From positions 1-10,667 of the forward strand of contig JBNJEF010000023.1 of assembly GCA_051745565.1 (NCBI GenBank): 10,667 nt of DNA, written 5' to 3'. This stretch comes from SKVL01 sp051745565 (GTDB taxonomy: Bacteria > Patescibacteriota > Minisyncoccia > Phycocordibacterales > CSBR16-193). Of the stretch, positions 1 to 5,479 are shown piece after piece. Position 1 is the stretch's first letter, and every line of letters starts with the position of its first letter. The notes beneath the pieces were generated by a model. The model was not told where the DNA came from. It saw only the letters and a list, made by a program, of their open reading frames with translations, and made no database searches. A program made the position numbers and the translations under genes.

Positions 1-98
1 ACCTTTTGAACACGAGACCGCGGAAAAGACATGGCGGATTAACGCCTAATGAGGTATTCTATAGAGCAACAGGTGTTGCGTTATTTTCTTGAATGTAC
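1..98 (+). mobile_element. Right end of an IS30-like insertion sequence
   Basis: The last codons of the transposase and a few bases beyond (about 70-98) read caggtgttgcg followed by tcttgaatgtac. From memory, IS30-type right inverted repeats end in a GTTGCG(N)TTGAATCTACA-like sequence that overlaps the transposase stop codon, and this matches well. The outer boundary of the element is therefore placed near 98. The left end and the target duplication partner are outside the window, so the boundary is an estimate. Confidence 0.6.
3..92 (+). CDS. IS30-family transposase, C-terminal end only (partial)
   Basis: An open frame enters from the left edge and stops at a TGA at 90-92. It encodes 29 visible residues containing RPRKRHGGLTPNEVFYR and ending GVALFS. 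This fits the conserved tail of IS30-family DDE transposases, where N-RPRK-x-LG-x-x-TP-x-EVF is followed by a short GVAL-type end. The catalytic DDE residues would lie upstream, outside the window, so I cannot tell whether the transposase is intact. The call rests on motif recognition over a short stretch, but the overlapping inverted-repeat-like sequence supports it. It is the only gene here that ends in TGA, and it is not related in function to the genes that follow. Confidence 0.75.
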   Translation, partial: LLNTRPRKRHGGLTPNEVFYRATGVALFS

Positions 99-129
99 GG
101 ATAGATCGGGTGATATGGCATAATAAAAA

Positions 130-164
130 TGATATAATAAATTATTAGTATTAATATTTATAAT
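130..164 (+). promoter_or_regulatory. Two candidate -10 boxes for the DUF3221-like gene
   Basis: There are two perfect TATAAT hexamers. The first, at 133-138, is preceded by TGA (extended -10) and would give a leader of about 29 bases. The second, at 159-164, lies 9 bases before the ATG and would give an almost leaderless mRNA. The region is very AT-rich, so one of them may be chance. No convincing -35 box is seen for either. Confidence 0.45.
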
Positions 165-173
165 TAAAAGTTT

Positions 174-1049
174 ATGAAAAAAACACTTATTATTGTGATC
201 GCTGTGGTGGTTCTCATTATAGCCATTACTACAGCTTTTGTATTCTTAAGAGGCGGAGACGAGGATACGGGCACTGACGGTTACTCAGATATAAAAGGTT
301 ACGTATTTGAAATAACAGAGGATTCCATACTGGTAGCTGAAGGCCTAAGCGGCAGCGAACCCTATGAAGGCGACACTGAGAGGATAGAAGGAAACGCTAT
401 AACTTACCAAACCACCGAAGATACTGAAATATTGTCTTCCTCGGGCGAAGAAACAGATTTCGAAGACATAGAAATACATGATGAGGTTGAGGTTTGGTCA
501 ACGGGAGTGATGATGGAGAGCTTTCCCGGTCAAGCAGAGGCGGTGAAAATAGAGATCACAGGAGAAACATTCCAACCGGAAGAGTCGGAAGAATCGGGAC
601 CTGTATCCTGCGATAGTGACCACTCTTCCAGAATGAATGTTATAAATAGCCTGGAAAATAGCTGGGCAGAAGTTGAAAGCGATATACCTGAAAGGCCAAG
701 CATGGGAGCAACCTCATGGCACAGCCCCTATCACGTACAGTTCATAGGCAATGACACTATAATGACCGCCTTTGAAGACGGACACAGCGTGATGACCGCC
801 ATAATAGAGTTCACCTGCGAAGAAGGAGAAGCGAAAGACTTCAGCATAGTAGACACCGTTGACAACTTCCCACTTGATGAAGACAATTGGTCCGATCTTA
901 AGCAATCTTACGGCGATCGTTACCGTTCTCTTAACACTTACACATCCATTGATGTATACGTAGAAGGGGACATGATAGAAGTTGACGACTGGGAAGAAGT
1001 TGAACCGAATATCTTTATACTTGATACGGGAAGCGGGAAGAAATTATAA
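174..1049 (+). CDS. Membrane-anchored protein with DUF3221-like domain and unknown C-terminal domain
   Basis: A 291-residue protein. Residues 4-25 are a single long hydrophobic segment after MKK, followed by a charged, acidic stretch. This is a signal anchor, with the rest outside the cell. Residues about 41-129 (GYVFEITEDSILVAE, then DEVEVWSTGVMMESFPGQA and KIEI) resemble the DUF3221/YobA-type small beta-barrel domain of secreted proteins. An acidic linker (133-143) leads to a second domain (about 145-289) that I do not recognise. It contains C146 and C215, a possible disulfide, and ends in an aspartate- and glutamate-rich strand. There is no clear Shine-Dalgarno sequence; only AAAAG lies near the ATG. 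The gene stands alone between the IS30 end and a terminator. Function is unknown; a ligand-binding or envelope-associated role is only a guess. Confidence 0.8.
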   Translation: MKKTLIIVIAVVVLIIAITTAFVFLRGGDEDTGTDGYSDIKGYVFEITEDSILVAEGLSGSEPYEGDTERIEGNAITYQTTEDTEILSSSGEETDFEDIEIHDEVEVWSTGVMMESFPGQAEAVKIEITGETFQPEESEESGPVSCDSDHSSRMNVINSLENSWAEVESDIPERPSMGATSWHSPYHVQFIGNDTIMTAFEDGHSVMTAIIEFTCEEGEAKDFSIVDTVDNFPLDEDNWSDLKQSYGDRYRSLNTYTSIDVYVEGDMIEVDDWEEVEPNIFILDTGSGKKL

Positions 1050-1066
1050 AGTGTAAGCTTAAAAAT

Positions 1067-1097
1067 AAAAACTCCGGTTAACAACCGGAGTTTTTTT
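1067..1097. terminator. Bidirectional intrinsic terminator
   Basis: A stem of actccggtt (1071-1079) pairs with aaccggagt (1083-1091) around a three-base loop, extended by A-T pairs. It is followed by seven T residues on the plus strand (1091-1097), and an A-rich flank gives a broken T-run on the other strand. It lies between the convergent DUF3221-like and carboxypeptidase genes and can serve both. Confidence 0.9.
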
Positions 1098-1146
1098 ATT
1101 AGAATTCATCGCTTCAGATCAGTAAATAAGAATCCCATAAAATATC

Positions 1147-2118
1147 CTAGTCTTTAAACTCAGGGTTTTCCTCCAACCAGCGAAAGATGGTGTCAACATC
1201 TTCTTTCCTGTTATCAGACCTTAAAATTACAGCGGCATAGGTTCGTCCATTCAACTCAAAAAGGGTGGCGTAGGTCTGCTTGGCTTCGGGTAAATATCCC
1301 GTTTTTCCACCTATAAATCCGGGTATATCGGGAAAGATGTTCAAATTTTTGAAAGTCAAAGAGCGACCATATGGGTTGGGTAATTGAAAATCTTCCTCGC
1401 AAGTTATCTCAAATATTTCCGGATGTTCTTCGTCTATGTAATTCAATAGCCTAACAATGTCCGATGCCGTAGCCTTATTCTTAGGGCTTAAACCGTGAGA
1501 ATCATAGAAGAAAGAGTCTTTCATTCCTATCTGATGAGCTTTTATGTTCATAAGCCCGACAAACACTCCTTTATCCATAAAATAGGTTAGGGACTCTGCG
1601 GCATCATTAGTTGATTGTATCAGGGCCGCTTTCATAAGATCTTTGGCGCGAACCTCGGCTCCCGGAAAAAGAGAAGGGCTATACCCATAGGTATTAAGCA
1701 TGGAAGATTTCAGTGATATCTTTTCATTCTCATCAATGTTCTCTGCAGCTATTACGGCACTCATAAGCTTGGTAACGGAAGCTATGGGACGGCTTATCTC
1801 TTCATCTCTCTTAATAAGGACATGCTCATCTTCTGATAAGTCAGAAACCAGAAAACTCTTAGCACTTATCTCATTCTCAAGCTCAACCCCTTCAAGTCTC
1901 CATTTAAGATATATCTTTCTTTGTATAAGCTCATGTATCTCCTCCAGAGCCTTTTTCTTTTCCGGTAAAATATCATCATCATCCACATCCTCAGGCAAAG
2001 ATATGTCCTCACCATCTACAGTCAGATCTTCCGCTTCCGCCATTTTCAGGCTTATCCCGAAGGATAATGTCACAACAAGTATTAATATAGTAGTTAAAAA
2101 AGTTTCCGTTTTTTTCAT
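1147..2118 (-). CDS. D-alanyl-D-alanine carboxypeptidase (peptidase S11, PBP5-like)
   Basis: Trims the terminal D-alanine from peptidoglycan stem peptides outside the membrane. All three catalytic motifs of the penicillin-binding fold are visible: SVTK with S114 and K117, STN at 169-171, and KTG at 272-274. The 323-residue chain starts with a signal peptide (hydrophobic core about 7-23, possible AEA cleavage at 27-29). A very acidic linker (DVDDDD near 44-49) and a predicted helical or coiled-coil stretch (about 53-82) come before the S11 domain. There is no C-terminal PBP5 beta domain or amphipathic membrane anchor, so the protein is either released or held by an uncleaved signal. The ATG is supported by a strong extended -10 box 8 bases upstream. 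It is divergent from the DNA glycosylase. The exact paralogue (dacA, dacF or similar) cannot be assigned. Confidence 0.93.
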   Translation of the reverse strand: MKKTETFLTTILILVVTLSFGISLKMAEAEDLTVDGEDISLPEDVDDDDILPEKKKALEEIHELIQRKIYLKWRLEGVELENEISAKSFLVSDLSEDEHVLIKRDEEISRPIASVTKLMSAVIAAENIDENEKISLKSSMLNTYGYSPSLFPGAEVRAKDLMKAALIQSTNDAAESLTYFMDKGVFVGLMNIKAHQIGMKDSFFYDSHGLSPKNKATASDIVRLLNYIDEEHPEIFEITCEEDFQLPNPYGRSLTFKNLNIFPDIPGFIGGKTGYLPEAKQTYATLFELNGRTYAAVILRSDNRKEDVDTIFRWLEENPEFKD

Positions 2119-2126
2119 ATAAAAGT

Positions 2127-2152
2127 ATTATACCATTAAATTCCTTTTTCAA
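2127..2152 (-). promoter_or_regulatory. Promoter of the carboxypeptidase gene (leaderless geometry)
   Basis: On the minus strand TGG precedes a perfect TATAAT (2127-2132). The hexamer is separated by 8 bases from the ATG at 2118, so the predicted start of transcription is about 2120, two bases before the ATG. A TTGAAA (2147-2152) lies upstream but only 14 bases away, so the extended -10 probably carries the promoter. Confidence 0.7.
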
Positions 2153-2167
2153 GCATAAAAAAATAAA

Positions 2168-2176
2168 TGTTAATAT
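2168..2176 (+). promoter_or_regulatory. Promoter of the DNA glycosylase gene (leaderless geometry)
   Basis: TGT followed by TAATAT (2171-2176) ends 8 bases before the ATG at 2185. An overlapping TATAAC at 2174-2179 would place the start of transcription at the ATG itself. No Shine-Dalgarno sequence is present and none could fit if transcription starts here. Confidence 0.55.
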
Positions 2177-2184
2177 AACCTTTA

Positions 2185-2706
2185 ATGGGGACCATACTAC
2201 CAAAAGTATTTTTCAATAAAAACGTCCTGAAAATAGCCCCTGAAATTCTCGGTAAATTCCTTGTGAAAGAAGAGAAAAATATCAGGATAAGATACGCCAT
2301 TACGGAAGTGGAGGCCTACGACGGAAAGGAAGACCTCGCCTGCCATGCCAGTCGTGGAATGACCAAACGGAACTCGGTTATGTTCGGACCCGCGGGGGTA
2401 TGGTATGTATATCTGGTTTACGGAATGCACAATATGCTCAATATCGTAACCGGAGAAGAAGGCTATCCTTCGGCAGTCCTGATAAGGGGAATAGAGGAGA
2501 TAAAAGGCCCGGGACGCTTAACCAAGAGTCTATCCATAGACAGAAGATTTAACGGAAAAGAGGCTTTAAAGGAAAACGGATTATGGCTGGAAGAGGGTGT
2601 AAGAATACCGGAAAGAGATATTAAAAGAACCGAAAGGGTAGGTGTTGAGTACGCCGGAGAATGGGCAAAAGCACCGTACCGATTTATATGGGAACCAAAG
2701 GAATAA
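2185..2706 (+). CDS. 3-methyladenine DNA glycosylase (AAG/Mpg family)
   Basis: Base-excision repair enzyme that flips out and removes alkylated or deaminated purines. Counting against human AAG, the general-base glutamate is E43 in EVEAY, the base-packing residues are Y45 and H54, the intercalating tyrosine is Y79 in YVYLVYGMH, and the pocket asparagine is N86. The block H-x-x-x-G-x-T-x-RN-x-VMFG, typical of bacterial members, is intact (54-68), as is the GPGRL motif (108-112). At 173 residues it is slightly shorter than the usual 190-200, with a compact C-terminus ending APYRFIWEPKE. The first ATG is chosen because the protein starts normally for the family and lies 8 bases from a -10 box. 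Its stop is three bases from the stop of the convergent YqeY gene. Confidence 0.95.
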   Translation: MGTILPKVFFNKNVLKIAPEILGKFLVKEEKNIRIRYAITEVEAYDGKEDLACHASRGMTKRNSVMFGPAGVWYVYLVYGMHNMLNIVTGEEGYPSAVLIRGIEEIKGPGRLTKSLSIDRRFNGKEALKENGLWLEEGVRIPERDIKRTERVGVEYAGEWAKAPYRFIWEPKE

Positions 2707-2709
2707 AGA

Positions 2710-3174
2710 CTATTTCTCTTCAGGAAGAAGTTCTTCGGTAACTCTTTTTACCACTCGCCCATCAGCATATCCCTTAAGCTCTTTCATAACCGCGCCCAAA
2801 AGCGGACCTATCTGACCTCTGTCTGATATTTTCATTTCCTTCATCTTCTTCTCTATATACTCCTTCACTTCCTTTTCAGTCATTTGCTCCGGAAGATACT
2901 TCTCCAAAACAGAAAGTTCCAGTCTTTCGGTTTCAGCAAGGTCTTCTCTTCCGCCTTTTTCAAACTGCTCAATGGAATCGCGTCTTTGCTTAACCAGACG
3001 GTTGATAACCTCTAAGGCGCTCTCGTCCGGTAAGTCGCTATCTCTATCTTTGCCTTTTTTTATAGCCTCATTTGTAAATTCGGCTATTAAGCTCTTTAGA
3101 GCGGTCGCTCTTTCCCTGTCACGCAAGCGCGCTGCTTCTTTTATTTCCTCTTTGACATCTGAATGTATGCTCAT
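2710..3174 (-). CDS. yqeY: GatB/YqeY domain protein
   Basis: A 154-residue stand-alone member of the YqeY family, related to the tail domain of the GatB subunit of Asp/Glu-tRNA amidotransferase. The N-terminal helix is rich in charge (MSIHSDVKEEIKEAARLRD) and contains the usual R-x-x-ALK-x-LIAEF pattern (about 23-33). The C-terminal half has the family signature LSVLEKYLPEQMTEKEV, then GPLLGAVMKELKGYADGRVV. In GatB the equivalent domain helps recognise tRNA. For free-standing YqeY proteins a tRNA-related role is commonly inferred but not established. Length and start fit the family. A strong extended -10 box lies 8 bases before the ATG. It is divergent from rmuC. Confidence 0.92.
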   Translation of the reverse strand: MSIHSDVKEEIKEAARLRDRERATALKSLIAEFTNEAIKKGKDRDSDLPDESALEVINRLVKQRRDSIEQFEKGGREDLAETERLELSVLEKYLPEQMTEKEVKEYIEKKMKEMKISDRGQIGPLLGAVMKELKGYADGRVVKRVTEELLPEEK

Positions 3175-3182
3175 AATGAGAA

Positions 3183-3191
3183 ATTATAACA
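3183..3191 (-). promoter_or_regulatory. Promoter of yqeY (leaderless geometry)
   Basis: On the minus strand TGT precedes a perfect TATAAT (3183-3188), followed by exactly 8 bases and the ATG at 3174. The predicted transcript start is about 3176. No -35 box is obvious. Confidence 0.7.
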
Positions 3192-3206
3192 CGGCTCTTA
3201 AATAAG

Positions 3207-3220
3207 GGCCACTGGCCACT
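3207..3220. repeat. Tandem 7-bp repeat in the yqeY-rmuC intergenic region
   Basis: The heptamer ggccact occurs twice in direct tandem (3207-3213 and 3214-3220) between the two divergent promoters. Because ggcc is its own complement, the pair also forms a ggcc-act-ggcc structure. It could be a small binding site for a regulator, or chance. Confidence 0.4.
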
Positions 3221-3253
3221 CCTGTCTTTAGCTGGCGCGTGAAGGGTCTCTTT

Positions 3254-3262
3254 TGTTATACT
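3254..3262 (+). promoter_or_regulatory. Promoter of rmuC (decides the start codon)
   Basis: TGT followed by TATACT (3257-3262) forms an extended -10 box. The expected start of transcription is about 3269, one base before the GTG at 3270. This favours the GTG as a leaderless start over the ATG at 3288. No -35 box is seen. Confidence 0.6.
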
Positions 3263-3269
3263 GGTTTAT

Positions 3270-4373
3270 GTGGAAGGAACTTTATCTATGATCATCCTGT
3301 CAGTATCCATCGGTTTATTAATACTGATGAATTTTGGCCTGTTCTATCTGCTTATAAAAAGCAGAAAAGGAAGCGAACCTTCCGGTTCGCAAAACCTGGA
3401 TCTTATTTTTCAACAGATGAACGAGCTAAACAAAACCATGGACACTAAAATGTCCGAAACTCACAAAAGTGTACAAAACCAGTTCCAAGACTCCCAGAGA
3501 TTGATCCAAGATATAAACAAACAAGTAAACGAGCAATTAAAAGATGTAGCCAAGGGTCAAAGCGAAGTCAAGGAGCGTAGCAATCAGATATTCTCCATAG
3601 CCGAACAACTCCAAGATCTCCAAAGAACACTTAAAAGCCAAAAAGAACGAGGAAACTTCGGTGAAGCCAGTTTAAAACTGATATTATCCAACATGCTTCC
3701 TCCCGAAGTTTATGAAATGGAGTATCGCTTTTCCGACGGAGAACGTGTAGACGCCGTATTACATACCCCCGAAGGCATCATTCCCATAGACGCCAAATTC
3801 TCTCTTGACACTTACACGGAACTTAACAACGAGGACGACGAGGAAAAGAGAGCTTCGTTGGAAAAGAAGTTCCGAGACGACCTCAAAAAGAGAATAGACG
3901 AAACAGCCAAATACATAAAAACAAAAGAAGGAACATTGCCATTCGCTTTCATGTACATTCCCGCAGAGGGAATATACTACGATCTATTGGTTAAACAGAT
4001 CGGGGGAGCCAAACCTAATTCCCGAAATATGGTCAACTACGCCATTAATGACAAAAAGGTCATCATAGTCTCACCTACAACTTTTTATGCCTATCTGCAA
4101 TCGGTCATATACGGTTTTAGAGCGTTTAAAATAGAAAAGAACGCAGAGAGTATTCAAAAGAACGTCAATAAGCTCTCCAGACACTTTAAACAATATGATA
4201 ACTTCTTTAGAAAACTAGGTTCTTCCTTAAAAACCGCCGTAAACCATTACAACAGTGCGGATAAAGAATTGAACAAAATAGGCAAAGACATAGAGAATGT
4301 TATAGGAGAGTCCATAGAAACCCAAAAAGAGAAGCTGGAAAAGCCTTTCTCCACCGAAGAAAAAGGGGAGTAA
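3270..4373 (+). CDS. rmuC: RmuC family DNA recombination-related protein
   Basis: RmuC proteins limit DNA inversions at short inverted repeats in E. coli and are predicted to carry a restriction-like nuclease fold. Here an N-terminal membrane segment (about 8-29) is followed by a long coiled coil (about 41-125) and the RmuC domain. The domain has the family marks KSQKERGNFGE (122-132), VDAVLHTPEG and PIDAKF (160-177), and MYIPAEGIYY (228-237). D160 with D174 and K176 match a PD-(D/E)xK-like core. The C-terminal third is helical, ending in a charged tail. At 367 residues it is shorter than the E. coli protein of about 475. The start is uncertain: GTG at 3270 fits the promoter spacing, while ATG at 3288 would remove six residues and is overlapped by the stop of a seven-codon upstream frame. 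Confidence 0.92.
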   Translation: MEGTLSMIILSVSIGLLILMNFGLFYLLIKSRKGSEPSGSQNLDLIFQQMNELNKTMDTKMSETHKSVQNQFQDSQRLIQDINKQVNEQLKDVAKGQSEVKERSNQIFSIAEQLQDLQRTLKSQKERGNFGEASLKLILSNMLPPEVYEMEYRFSDGERVDAVLHTPEGIIPIDAKFSLDTYTELNNEDDEEKRASLEKKFRDDLKKRIDETAKYIKTKEGTLPFAFMYIPAEGIYYDLLVKQIGGAKPNSRNMVNYAINDKKVIIVSPTTFYAYLQSVIYGFRAFKIEKNAESIQKNVNKLSRHFKQYDNFFRKLGSSLKTAVNHYNSADKELNKIGKDIENVIGESIETQKEKLEKPFSTEEKGE

Positions 4374-4396
4374 CAAATGAACTTAGGTAGAAAAGA

Positions 4397-4425
4397 TTGC
4401 AAAAAGTCATCTTTTAATATACAAT
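4397..4425 (+). promoter_or_regulatory. Promoter of rplU (classical -35/-10)
   Basis: TTGCAA (4397-4402) and TACAAT (4420-4425) are separated by 17 bases, the ideal spacing. The predicted start near 4432 leaves a leader of about 15 bases. Unlike most other promoters in the window this one has a clear -35 box and a true 5' leader, yet still no convincing Shine-Dalgarno sequence. Confidence 0.65.
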
Positions 4426-4446
4426 GTTCCACTGTAATTTAAGATC

Positions 4447-4803
4447 ATGGCCAAAGTAGAAGAAAAAGAAACAAAAGAAAAAACCAACGCTTTTGCCGTT
4501 ATTGAAACCGGCGGAAAGCAATATAAAGTATCAGAGGGAGACGTTATAACTATTGAAAAGCTACCCGGTGAGTACAGAACGGGCGATAAGGTAGTTTTTG
4601 ATTCGGTTCTAATGAAAGACAACGGAGAAAAAGCCGACATAGGCGAACCCTACATAGAAAAAGCGCAAGTAACCGGAGAGTTCATTGAAGAAGGTAGGAA
4701 CAAAAAGATAGCCGTGATGCGCTATAGAGCTAAAAGCAGACACTTCAAGAATAAAGGACACAAACAACCACACGCCAAGGTGAGGATCGTCTCCATAAAA
4801 TAA
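4447..4803 (+). CDS. rplU: 50S ribosomal protein L21
   Basis: Structural protein of the large ribosomal subunit that binds 23S rRNA. The family pattern FAVIETGGKQYKVSEGD is present, followed by the GDKVVFDSVL strand, the IGEPYIEKAQVTGE segment, and the basic C-terminus with RAKSRHFKNKGHKQPHAKVRI. The protein is 118 residues because of a lysine- and glutamate-rich N-terminal extension of about 14 residues (MAKVEEKETKEKTN) before the normal start of L21. No alternative start codon lies closer to the conserved part, so the extension appears real. In most bacteria rplU is followed by rpmA (L27); here a terminator follows directly and the gene is transcribed alone. Confidence 0.97.
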   Translation: MAKVEEKETKEKTNAFAVIETGGKQYKVSEGDVITIEKLPGEYRTGDKVVFDSVLMKDNGEKADIGEPYIEKAQVTGEFIEEGRNKKIAVMRYRAKSRHFKNKGHKQPHAKVRIVSIK

Positions 4804-4805
4804 TT

Positions 4806-4834
4806 AAAAACGAGCTTATCAAGCTCGTTTTTTT
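4806..4834. terminator. Bidirectional intrinsic terminator between rplU and recR
   Basis: cgagctt (4811-4817) and aagctcg (4821-4827) form a stem with a three-base loop. It is flanked by five A residues on one side and seven T residues (4828-4834) on the other, so it works in both directions. The T-run overlaps the stop codon of recR on the minus strand. Confidence 0.9.
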
Positions 4835-5456
4835 AATGAGAACTACCCCTGTTCCTAAAGGCTTGTTTTAGTGTGTCAGCATCCGAGTACTCTATTTCGG
4901 TACCTACCGAAAAGCCTCTTCCGGGAAAAGATACGATTATGCCATTTTCTTCGCAAGCCTTCTTTATACTGCCTCTAACTATATTTCCGGTATGCTCACC
5001 TTCGGGTGTATAACTTAAAACGATCATTACCTCTTTGAGCCCCTTATCAGAAAGCTCTCTTATGCGCCTCTTAAGTTCCTCAACAGGGAGTTTGGACGAG
5101 TTGCTTTCCGTAATGGGAAGAACTTTCCCCAAAATAAAATAAAATCCGTCCGTTACTTCACTTTTTTCAATGCTGTTTCGGTTTATTTCCGTATCGGTAA
5201 CTATCAAATACGCGGGGTCTCTTTTGGTATCACCACAAAGAGAACATATACTTTTTTCAGAACCCTTTGAGTAAAAAAGACCTCTACACTCCGAGCACCT
5301 TCTACCTTCCGAACTTATTTCCTCCAACGCCTTCTGAAGGGAAGACAGATATTTTTTATCCTTTGAACTTAAGAAATAGGCCAATCGCTCCGCGTGTCGT
5401 GGTCCGATCCCGGGAAAGGTTGCAAGTATTTCGGAAAGTTTAGTTAAAGGCGACAT
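4833..5456 (-). CDS. recR: Recombination mediator protein RecR
   Basis: RecR forms a ring that clamps DNA and, with RecO (and RecF where present), helps load RecA at gaps. The 207-residue protein shows the helix-hairpin-helix (FPGIGPRHAERLAY, 14-27), a four-cysteine zinc finger (C54, C57, C71, C74), a Toprim domain (about 83-175), and the closing GRGFSVGTEIEYSDADTL motif (179-195). The Toprim start is divergent: family members usually have V-V-E-E-P-x-D, but here it reads IVTDTEINRNSIEKS. The usual GIGPE loop is also replaced by a serine- and asparagine-rich stretch (ITESNSSKLP). It lies 23 bases downstream of dnaB and probably shares its mRNA. A weak GGA about 8 bases before the ATG may serve as ribosome site. 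The start fits the family. Confidence 0.95.
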   Translation of the reverse strand: MSPLTKLSEILATFPGIGPRHAERLAYFLSSKDKKYLSSLQKALEEISSEGRRCSECRGLFYSKGSEKSICSLCGDTKRDPAYLIVTDTEINRNSIEKSEVTDGFYFILGKVLPITESNSSKLPVEELKRRIRELSDKGLKEVMIVLSYTPEGEHTGNIVRGSIKKACEENGIIVSFPGRGFSVGTEIEYSDADTLKQAFRNRGSSH

Positions 5457-5479
5457 AGAGATCCAAAAGAGAAGAGGAG

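Noticed and set aside
2..49. Another open frame entering from the left edge and ending at the TAA at 47-49
   Set aside because: It overlaps the IS30 tail in another frame and shows no recognisable motif, while the frame ending at 92 has clear transposase signature residues.
1700..2122. A 140-codon frame on the plus strand
   Set aside because: It lies antisense to the carboxypeptidase, is serine-rich in a way typical of shadow frames, and the opposite strand has all catalytic motifs of a known family.
4374..4446. L21-binding leader RNA upstream of rplU
   Set aside because: The predicted leader is about 15 bases, too short for the known autoregulatory leader structures.
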